Origin: AB-629-J13 sp964518835
GTDB taxonomy: Bacteria; Fidelibacterota; Marinisomatia; Marinisomatales; AB-629-J13
Direction: 5' to 3'
Assembly (NCBI GenBank): GCA_964518835.1
Contig: CAZFKU010000055.1
Coordinates: 1 to 9,736, forward strand
DNA: 9,736 nucleotides
The position numbers and the translations under genes are program-made. The notes under the pieces were generated by a model. That model searched no databases and was not told where the DNA came from. It saw only the letters and a program-made list of their open reading frames with translations. Shown piece after piece: positions 1-5,084 of this stretch (within the stretch, counting starts at the first letter, position 1; every line of letters begins with the position of its first letter).

Positions 1-51
1 TGACATTCTCAGCATCAGAGTGTATTATCTGATAGGACTTTTCAAAGATTT

Positions 52-1893
52 ATGAGAAATATACTGTATATAGTCACACTTGTCTTAATGGTGCCATCGT
101 TGTCTCTTGCCCAGCCAGATGCATTAAATTGGATTAAAAGTATTACAGCTACATCTGATGCTATTATCTATGACTTATCATTTGGGTTTAATGAAGAAGC
201 ATCAGATTTTGAAATTGATTTTTTAGGAGCCCATTTTTGTTCTGATGGAATACAGGATGATCCTTCTGATTGTTTATACAGTGGTATTTGTACTGAAGAT
301 GGTATCCCATGGGAAGATGTGGTGGCAGAACAATTTTGTGGAAGTTGTAGTAATCCACAATATACTTCTGAAGCCAATTGTTATTTAAATGGAGGCATTT
401 GGACACCCTTTGCTTGGGAAAATGCAGGATATGAATGGTATGGAGATATTTCTGCACCACCGCCACCACCACCACCATCATTTGATGCAGCCTTGGCCTC
501 GAATGGGGAGAGGTATTATCAACAAGTCTTTGATGGTGATGGAGAGATGACTTATGAAGAACATGTTTTAGATATTCAATTACAGTATTCCGAAAATGAT
601 ACAATTTTCATTACTTGGGATAATACTGGTTGGTCTTATTTAGGCTCTTTTATACTTCAGGATGCTTTTGGTGGCTCGATGATTAATTTAGATATGACAG
701 TTGAGGACAACCTCATCCTGACTAATCCTGCATTTACAACTTTAAAACTAAAAGTTACTGCAGGTGAGCCAAACCCGGTATATGTTGATTATTTTTCAGG
801 TTGGAATCTCGTAGGACTTCCGGTTGAAGTAGAAAACCCCGATTATGAAATGATCTATCCCGATGCAATCGACGAGACACTATATTCATTTGATAATGGA
901 TATTCATTGGAAAATGAGTTGTTTACGGGAGTCGGTTACTGGCTCAGGTTTCCGGAGGAAGGATTCAGTGTGATTACCGGAGTACCGATTTATGAAGTTT
1001 TGGTGTCGCTGAATGAAGGGTGGAATTTAATGTCTGGAATTTCCACTACCACGTCCGTTAATAATATTCAAGATGTTTATGATATCATAATTCCCGGAAC
1101 CATTTATGGATGGGAATTGGGATATGTCCAATCAGAGGAGTTGGAGCCGGGAAAAGGCTATTGGCTTAGAGCATTCCAAGATGGTGAAGTGACCATTACA
1201 GGTGACGGATTAGCAAGAATATCATCACAAGATTTTAGTTTAAATGGAAAAGCAAACACTCTCACTGTAAACGGCATGGATCTATACTTTGGTGTTGAGA
1301 TGTCAGCCAGAGAAAAACTGAGTTACAGTCTTCCTCCAAAACCTCCTTCAGGTGCCTTTGATATACGATTTAAGGGTGATACCAGAGTAACTAAAGAAAA
1401 GGCCGAAATAGAGGTAATGAGCACCACTGAGACCCTTACTATTGCTTACAACGTGGTTATAGATGCCGGTGAACACATGAACTGGGTGCTTACATCTGAT
1501 AATGGTAAAGATTACATCCTGGATGACTCAGGAGAAATTACAGTTCCATCATCAGAAAGATTTGTTCTAAATAGAGAAAGTGTGATCCCCGTCACATTTG
1601 CCCTGCACCAGAATTATCCCAACCCTTTTAATCCTATCACAACTCTAAGATATGACCTGCCATCAGATGCCTTAGTAACTCTGAGCATTTATGATATGCT
1701 GGGAAGAGAGATTACCCAACTGGTTAACACAACCCAAGAGGCAGGTTTTAAGTCGGTCCAATGGGATGCTACGGACTCTATGGGTAGAACTGTCAGCGCA
1801 GGTGTATATCTATACCAGATACAAGCGGGGGACCCTTCGCCAAACTCAGGACATGGTTTTGTGCAGACCAAGAAGATGGTGCTGTTGAAGTAG
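52..1893 (+). CDS. Secreted T9SS type A sorting-domain protein with GWN double module
   Basis: 613 residues; function unknown, predicted exported and then handled by the type IX secretion system. Seen in order: a signal peptide (residues 1-20, cut before Gln21); an N-terminal region with Cys63, 74, 80, 96, 99 and 110, ending in a Cys-x3-GG-x-W motif (110-117); seven consecutive prolines (136-142) acting as a linker; a beta-rich region (about 143-238); the duplicated GWN module (about 248-385), with halves starting at GWNLVGLP (250) and GWNLMSGI (323); a linker domain; and a C-terminal sorting domain from about 517, with NYPNPFNP (521-528), IYDMLGREI and a basic KKMVLLK end. This tail is typical of TIGR04183-type domains in FCB bacteria. 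An apparent 8-9 residue insertion (594-602) interrupts the tail just before FVQTKK. No strong Shine-Dalgarno is visible in the 51 bases upstream. The cellular role is unassigned; export is well supported. Confidence 0.9.
   Translation: MRNILYIVTLVLMVPSLSLAQPDALNWIKSITATSDAIIYDLSFGFNEEASDFEIDFLGAHFCSDGIQDDPSDCLYSGICTEDGIPWEDVVAEQFCGSCSNPQYTSEANCYLNGGIWTPFAWENAGYEWYGDISAPPPPPPPSFDAALASNGERYYQQVFDGDGEMTYEEHVLDIQLQYSENDTIFITWDNTGWSYLGSFILQDAFGGSMINLDMTVEDNLILTNPAFTTLKLKVTAGEPNPVYVDYFSGWNLVGLPVEVENPDYEMIYPDAIDETLYSFDNGYSLENELFTGVGYWLRFPEEGFSVITGVPIYEVLVSLNEGWNLMSGISTTTSVNNIQDVYDIIIPGTIYGWELGYVQSEELEPGKGYWLRAFQDGEVTITGDGLARISSQDFSLNGKANTLTVNGMDLYFGVEMSAREKLSYSLPPKPPSGAFDIRFKGDTRVTKEKAEIEVMSTTETLTIAYNVVIDAGEHMNWVLTSDNGKDYILDDSGEITVPSSERFVLNRESVIPVTFALHQNYPNPFNPITTLRYDLPSDALVTLSIYDMLGREITQLVNTTQEAGFKSVQWDATDSMGRTVSAGVYLYQIQAGDPSPNSGHGFVQTKKMVLLK
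793..1206 (+). other. GWN double module, copy 1 (protein domain)
   Basis: This stretch encodes residues 248-385 of the secreted T9SS cargo protein. Two half-repeats are visible. The first runs GWNLVGLP, then PDAIDETLYSF, then GVGYWLR, then ITG. The second runs NEGWNLMSGI, then IIIPGTIYGW, then GKGYWLR, then ITG. Each half looks like a small beta-rich unit. The same arrangement recurs at 5997-6410 and 9288-9713. Related GWN...GYW segments are common in secreted proteins of FCB bacteria, as I recall; no function is established to my knowledge. Confidence 0.8.
1831..1857 (-). repeat. Interspersed palindromic repeat fragment inserted in frame in a CDS
   Basis: On the minus strand this reads TGTCCTGAG...CGAAGGGTC. 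It resembles the CCTGAGCTTGTCGAAGGG type of interspersed repeat that I recognise from many environmental bacterial genomes (recollection, not searched). It adds 27 bases, nine codons (D-P-S-P-N-S-G-H-G), inside the T9SS sorting domain. Homologous tails normally run straight from QAG-[DE] to FVQTKK, so about 24 bases look inserted. A second copy with the same outer blocks (TGTCCTGA and GAAGGGT) lies at 4841-4862. Confidence 0.6.
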
Positions 1894-1894
1894 T

Positions 1895-1934
1895 ACCTCT
1901 TTGCAAAAAAGTGGGGATGGGGTAAATTGAAATA
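1895..1934 (+). repeat. 40-bp direct repeat, copy A
   Basis: Direct repeat starting ACCTCTTTG and ending near TAAATTGAA. It matches 2423-2462 at 36 of 40 positions by hand alignment. It contains an imperfect hairpin, CCTCTTT pairing with AAAGTGG around an A-rich loop. It starts one base after the stop codon of the T9SS cargo gene and ends next to the Shine-Dalgarno of the lipoprotein gene. Confidence 0.85.
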
Positions 1935-1947
1935 AGGAGATAATGTG
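1934..1947 (+). promoter_or_regulatory. Ribosome binding site fixing a GTG start
   Basis: AAGGAGA (1934-1940) lies four bases before GTG at 1945. The only nearby ATG (1943) is followed at once by a TGA stop, so GTG is the start of the lipoprotein gene. The signal sequence and lipobox that follow in this frame support it. Confidence 0.8.
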
Positions 1948-2388
1948 AACAATAAAACATCATTATTAATATTATTAATTTCAATGTTAGTCTATCCTGC
2001 ATGCGAAAAGGATAAACCAGAAAAAAAGTTTGATGTTTCGGTGTATGTTGTGCGATATGATACCATGGTTTGGTACTTTGGTATATATGTAAATGATGAA
2101 TTAGTGTTAGGTGCTACAGAGTGTGGTACTGGGCATCCGGATGCCGAACAATGTGTGGATTTTATAGACCCTTTTTTAGCATTTGATAAAAGTTACAACT
2201 ATAATACAACCTTAAAGGAAGGAGATGAGATTCAAGTCATGGCAAGTACTAATGGAAATCAAAGTTGTAATGCATCTCTTTCAACTTGGATTTATGTTGA
2301 TGGAGAATTAGCTGAGTCAGACATAGATGATGGTGATGATGATGAAACAAGTTGTATTTATTTCTCTGGTTCTGAGACAACACTATAA
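1945..2388 (+). CDS. Small Cys-containing lipoprotein of unknown function
   Basis: 147 residues. A short signal sequence ends in a lipobox-like Y-P-A-C with Cys20 as the lipidation site, followed by a charged linker (EKDKPEKKFD). This predicts a lipid-anchored outer-membrane or periplasmic protein. The mature part looks beta-rich, with Cys at 52, 62, 108 and 136 (approximate) that could form disulfides, and an acidic tract SDIDDGDDDE near the C terminus. That tract could bind calcium, but this is only a suggestion. I do not recognise a named family. The gene uses a GTG start behind a good Shine-Dalgarno and is bracketed by two 40-bp direct repeats, so it may have arrived or can move as a unit. 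Confidence 0.8.
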   Translation: MNNKTSLLILLISMLVYPACEKDKPEKKFDVSVYVVRYDTMVWYFGIYVNDELVLGATECGTGHPDAEQCVDFIDPFLAFDKSYNYNTTLKEGDEIQVMASTNGNQSCNASLSTWIYVDGELAESDIDDGDDDETSCIYFSGSETTL

Positions 2389-2422
2389 AACTATATAATT
2401 TTGCATTGGAGGGCAGACCCCC

Positions 2423-2462
2423 ACCTCTTTGTAAAAAAGTGGGGAAGGGATAAATTGAAGTA
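2423..2462 (+). repeat. 40-bp direct repeat, copy B
   Basis: Second copy of the repeat at 1895-1934, differing at four positions. Here the flanks allow a better hairpin: CCCCAC (2419-2424) pairs perfectly with GTGGGG (2439-2444) around a 14-base loop. It lies between the lipoprotein stop and the CxxC small protein. It lacks a T-run after the stem, so it is not a classical intrinsic terminator. Confidence 0.85.
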
Positions 2463-2479
2463 TTATATAATATTACACC

Positions 2480-2668
2480 ATGATACTTTGCTCAATCTGT
2501 AAGAATAAAATAGAAGATCAAAATCTTGCATTAGATTATCCTAATATTGTTTGCTCTGAATGTGATAAGAGAGCTTTAAATACGGAAGGGAAGCCTGCAA
2601 AACATTCAATTGAAAACAAGGTTCAAAATAGCAATTTTTCACTTGGAGATGTGATTGGAATCACATGA
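2480..2668 (+). CDS. Small zinc-ribbon-like protein (two CxxC pairs)
   Basis: 62 residues without a signal peptide. C-S-I-C (4-7) and C-S-E-C (25-28) are spaced as in a small zinc ribbon or treble-clef knuckle, so a cytoplasmic metal-binding protein is likely. The segment after the second pair (about 34-62) is polar and ends abruptly. The N-terminal half resembles the start of somewhat longer small zinc proteins, so this may be a C-terminally shortened copy; I cannot prove that from the window. No Shine-Dalgarno is evident before the ATG. Its last codons overlap an 18-bp palindrome (2649-2666). A partner or pathway cannot be named. Confidence 0.6.
   Translation: MILCSICKNKIEDQNLALDYPNIVCSECDKRALNTEGKPAKHSIENKVQNSNFSLGDVIGIT
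2649..2666. promoter_or_regulatory. Perfect palindrome matching a CRP/FNR-family operator pattern
   Basis: ATGTGATT-GG-AATCACAT is a perfect inverted repeat of 8 bp arms with a 2-base spacer. It contains TGTGA-N6-TCACA, the classical CRP half-site arrangement. Its centre is about 109 bases before the ATG at 2767, suitable for activating the secreted-protein gene that follows. It overlaps the 3' end of the small CxxC gene, so coincidence is possible. No promoter hexamers could be fixed with confidence. Confidence 0.4.
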
Positions 2669-2700
2669 AAATGAAACTGGATGGAAATTATTTGTATAGT

Positions 2701-2731
2701 TTTAGCAAATTAATATAGATTTTAGCGAATT
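2701..2731 (+). repeat. Short direct repeat TTTAGC(A/G)AATT in a 5' region
   Basis: TTTAGCAAATT (2701-2711) and TTTAGCGAATT (2721-2731) are spaced 20 bases apart, about two helical turns, in the AT-rich leader of the gene at 2767. This could be a paired protein-binding site or part of a promoter region containing TAATAT (2711-2716). Weak evidence on its own. Confidence 0.3.
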
Positions 2732-2757
2732 GTAAGTGTAAATATTATTTTTAGTTC

Positions 2758-2769
2758 GGAGGAATAATG
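2758..2769 (+). promoter_or_regulatory. Strong Shine-Dalgarno before ATG 2767
   Basis: GGAGG (2758-2762) lies four bases before the ATG. It is one of the clearest ribosome binding sites in the window, and it fixes the start of the secreted 531-residue protein. Confidence 0.8.
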
Positions 2770-4362
2770 AAAAATCACATCAAAGTAATCACAAAAACCA
2801 TATCTTTTATCCTGATATTTACTTTCATGTTTGAAACAATATCAGCCCAGGAATCCAGACAGAAAAGGGGGGAGAAACAAAGTAGAACAGATAAATCAGC
2901 AGAGCAGAGTAAAAAAAGCCAGCCAAAATCGGTAAAGAAAACAGATCGCCGGAAATCTACAATCAACCAAACAAAAAAACAAACTTCTCAGGCTATCACC
3001 AAGTCTGATAGAATTTTTAATATGGGAGAGGGTGTGTCATCTGAAAGTTTAATTGGTGCTTGGGAAGTAAAAGATGCATGTGTATTTGATCCGGGATTTG
3101 AAGGGGAGGGTGAATGCGCAACTCTAGAGGATATTCAAGAGCATATTACCAACATAAATTTATTAATAAGGGAAAACGGTACAGGATTTTTTGACGCTGA
3201 TGGAGAAAGAGAAGACATCAGTTGGACCGAAAATGAGGAGAGTGGATTACTGGTTGATATCGGTGATGATGAGTTTGGACAATTCAGCTTATCCTTAGAA
3301 GGGGAATTGACCATATCCGATGATTTTGGATCTGAATGTGTCAATGATGAAGATGAAGAGATTGAAGGGGTTGATAATGAGGAGGAATGTACAAACGAAG
3401 GTGGATCATGGGAAGAGGCTGCATCAATGGTATACATTTTTACCCGATTACCTGAGGGAGAATATGATACAGATACAGGAGACAGAATTGTTTCAAGTGA
3501 AAGAAGAAGCTGGTGGAAAAGAGCAAAAAGAAGGGCAAGAAGAGCCGCAAGGAAAGCAGCAGCATCAGCTAAGCGGGCAGCAGAAGCTCAGGCAAAGAAA
3601 GTTGCAGAAGCCGCAGCCAAAGCAGCTCAAGAATTAGCTGAGGCTTTGGAGAAAGAAGCATTAAATTTAGCTAAGAGTATTGCAAAATCCGCTACAAGCA
3701 CCTATAATGCACAAATTAATTTGGCTGGTGATCTTGCAAATCAGTTGACAAACTCTCCCGCATACACCAGCATGACAAATATCTTAGCGAGTAACGGAAC
3801 ACCCACTATTGAACAGTTTAGTAGTATTTTAGATGAATGTGACTTACTAGGACAAATGATGGAAGATCTGAACAATAAAGGGATGAAATCATTTTTTGTT
3901 GGAGTTTCTGGTTCGAGTAGTGTAGGCTATGGTGATGCAGGGTCTGTAAATTTTGCAGTATCCATCGGAGATATGCTAACTGTTTGGGATGACCTTAAAA
4001 ATTTCAGGGAACCATCACTCGTACCGAATATGGCAATTCAACATACGAAAAGCAAAATTGTTGGAACCCAATATGGAACGGATGCCGATATTGTGTTTGG
4101 TTGGAATACAGATGAACCTCAAAATACGTATGGGGATTTTTGGGACTTCTCTTTCGGAGTTGAAGCTCTTGGAGGATCGATTTCAACATCTTCCGCAATA
4201 GCCGCACCCATTATTAAATGGAATAAGATTTCCGGAGGTAGATATCTCGGTCAAGGATTTTCTGTGGGAAAAGGAGATCCATTAAGTGCTGATCTTACTT
4301 TTGGATTAGGGAATTGTTGTATTTTTCATATCAATAATAATATGAACTTTCGATGTAACTGA
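2767..4362 (+). CDS. Secreted protein with cationic Ala/Arg/Lys helix; unknown function
   Basis: 531 residues; no named family recognised. Seen in order: a signal peptide (1-27, cut before Gln28); a hydrophilic Lys/Arg/Ser/Gln-rich linker (28-80); a beta-rich domain (about 94-228) opening with LIGAWEV, which resembles lipocalin-like stability domains, and carrying an acidic loop with Cys191 and Cys208 that ends in a C-x3-GG-S-W motif; a strikingly basic helix (about 246-310) starting RSWWKRAKRRARRAARK and continuing as Ala-rich heptad-like sequence with growing acidic content; and a Gly/Ser-rich probable beta domain (374-531) ending in Cys residues (517, 518, 530). The basic helix could bind membranes, nucleic acid or anionic glycans. 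There is no T9SS tail. The gene has its own strong ribosome site and terminator, so it is probably a single-gene unit. Confidence 0.85.
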   Translation: MKNHIKVITKTISFILIFTFMFETISAQESRQKRGEKQSRTDKSAEQSKKSQPKSVKKTDRRKSTINQTKKQTSQAITKSDRIFNMGEGVSSESLIGAWEVKDACVFDPGFEGEGECATLEDIQEHITNINLLIRENGTGFFDADGEREDISWTENEESGLLVDIGDDEFGQFSLSLEGELTISDDFGSECVNDEDEEIEGVDNEEECTNEGGSWEEAASMVYIFTRLPEGEYDTDTGDRIVSSERRSWWKRAKRRARRAARKAAASAKRAAEAQAKKVAEAAAKAAQELAEALEKEALNLAKSIAKSATSTYNAQINLAGDLANQLTNSPAYTSMTNILASNGTPTIEQFSSILDECDLLGQMMEDLNNKGMKSFFVGVSGSSSVGYGDAGSVNFAVSIGDMLTVWDDLKNFREPSLVPNMAIQHTKSKIVGTQYGTDADIVFGWNTDEPQNTYGDFWDFSFGVEALGGSISTSSAIAAPIIKWNKISGGRYLGQGFSVGKGDPLSADLTFGLGNCCIFHINNNMNFRCN

Positions 4363-4383
4363 TCAAACTGGAAAAATATTTCA

Positions 4384-4418
4384 TTTAAAAAAGCCCTCAT
4401 TTACAGGGCTTTTTTAAA
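4384..4418. terminator. Strong intrinsic (rho-independent) terminator
   Basis: AAAAAAGCCCT (4387-4397) pairs perfectly with AGGGCTTTTTT (4405-4415) around a 7-base loop, CATTTAC. The palindrome extends to 14 bp with the flanking TTT/AAA. Six Ts follow the GC stem, and the symmetric A-run on the other side could allow it to act on both strands. It lies 22 bases after the stop codon of the 531-residue protein. Confidence 0.9.
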
Positions 4419-4480
4419 TATCCACAACTTAGTAAAAAAGAGGATATGAAATAAATTAAGATGAGCAACAAAATAACATT

Positions 4481-4714
4481 ATGACACAAATCAGAAGAAA
4501 TGACCCCTGCCATTGCGGAAGTGGAAAAAAGTACAAAAATTGCCACCAAAAGTATGCAGGAAAATTTGGGAAAAATTGGGTGTATATCATTGGTGCAGTC
4601 GTTATTGCAGGAATACTATTGGTTATTTACATTTTATTTTCGTCAGGCGTAACCGACAATCCACCTCCCGGAAAGGTCTGGTCTCCCGAACACGGACATT
4701 GGCACAGTCCATAG
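4481..4714 (+). CDS. SEC-C motif single-pass membrane protein
   Basis: 77 residues. The N terminus is a SEC-C zinc-binding motif, R-N-D-P-C-H-C-G-S-G-K-K-Y-K-N-C-H (Cys10, Cys12, Cys21, His22), as found at the C terminus of SecA and in many small proteins. A single hydrophobic segment follows (about 33-54), then a short tail with PPPGKVWSPEHGHWH, rich in Pro, Trp and His. With basic residues before the membrane segment, the zinc motif is expected in the cytoplasm and the His-rich tail outside the membrane. Stand-alone SEC-C motifs often mediate protein or ribosome contacts; whether this one meets the Sec machinery is inference. It is isolated between the terminator and a gene-poor stretch. 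There is no obvious Shine-Dalgarno. Confidence 0.75.
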   Translation: MTQIRRNDPCHCGSGKKYKNCHQKYAGKFGKNWVYIIGAVVIAGILLVIYILFSSGVTDNPPPGKVWSPEHGHWHSP

Positions 4715-4757
4715 GATTCATTGTATGCAGTTTTTCCTTTTGTGGAGGAAAATACCT

Positions 4758-4874
4758 TACATTCTGTTAACGAATGAAATGAGGAAGAAGAATCTCGAAT
4801 GTCTATTATCCAATTAGTGCTTGGGATTCTTCAACCAGCTTGTCCTGAACAAAGTGAAGGGTTCAGTATGACAA
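4758..4874. repeat. Degraded MITE-like palindromic interspersed repeat
   Basis: GAAGAATC (4787-4794) and GATTCTTC (4825-4832) form a perfect inverted repeat. The outer ends are imperfectly inverted too: ACATTCTGTTAA on the left against TTCAGTATGACAA on the right. The left arm (ATTCTG...CGAATGAAATGAGGAAG) and the right arm (TGTCCTGAACAAAGTGAAGG, 4841-4860) are recognisable versions of the ATTCTGA-GCGAAG-GAAGAATC family seen in many Bacteroidetes-like and metagenomic genomes (recollection). It has no coding capacity and is probably non-autonomous. Confidence 0.55.
4841..4862 (+). repeat. Copy of the TGTCCTGA-GAAGGGT short repeat
   Basis: TGTCCTGA (4841-4848), seven variable bases, then GAAGGGT (4856-4862). 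The two conserved blocks and their spacing match the minus strand of 1831-1857 inside the T9SS gene. It forms the right arm of the larger degraded element at 4758-4874. Confidence 0.6.
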
Positions 4875-5084
4875 CTAAATTTTTAATCATGGAAAAATGT
4901 TAAAGAAAAAACCATTTAAACGGAACAAGGATTTTCAAAATCAATCTTATTTAAATTTACTGATGCAAATATTAGATTTGAATGCAAAGTTATCATTCTT
5001 TGTTTAGTTCAGGCATTCTTTGTCTGCACACCGATTTAACTATTGTACGAATTAAATGGAAATTTGAAAGTAGATCTACCACAT

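Larger units (their letters stand above)
4715..5084. other. Gene-poor intergenic stretch with degraded repeat
   Basis: 370 bases with no convincing gene on either strand. The left third holds a degenerate palindromic element (4758-4874, listed separately). The right part (about 4880-5084) is AT-rich and presumably carries the promoter of the EEP-enzyme gene, but no hexamer pair stands out. A 36-codon reading frame at 4897-5007 was not accepted as a gene. Confidence 0.6.

Noticed and set aside
188..604. Long minus-strand reading frames within the T9SS cargo gene (also 1689-1952)
   Set aside because: They are antisense to a gene with clear domains, are His/Pro/Ser-rich in the manner of shadow frames, and have no ribosome site.
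2419..2444. CCCCAC/GTGGGG hairpin as a terminator for the lipoprotein gene
   Set aside because: The stem has a 14-base A-rich loop and no T-run follows; the match to the repeat at 1895-1934 explains it better.
3135..3437. Minus-strand and +2 frames across the acidic and basic parts of the 531-residue protein
   Set aside because: They are Ser/Pro-rich or Gln/Lys-rich low-complexity shadows caused by the repetitive GAN codons of the real gene.
4461..4484. Seven-codon leader-like frame overlapping the SEC-C gene start
   Set aside because: Too short to distinguish from chance; no codon bias for an attenuation signal and no alternative hairpins seen.
4897..5007. 36-codon basic reading frame in the intergenic stretch
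   Set aside because: It is short, has only a weak GGA upstream, and the AT-rich Lys/Leu/Phe composition is what chance frames give here. No recognised similarity.
5043..5084. TTG start giving a 456-residue EEP enzyme
   Set aside because: The 14 extra residues precede a normal signal peptide beginning at ATG 5085, and there is no ribosome site before the TTG.
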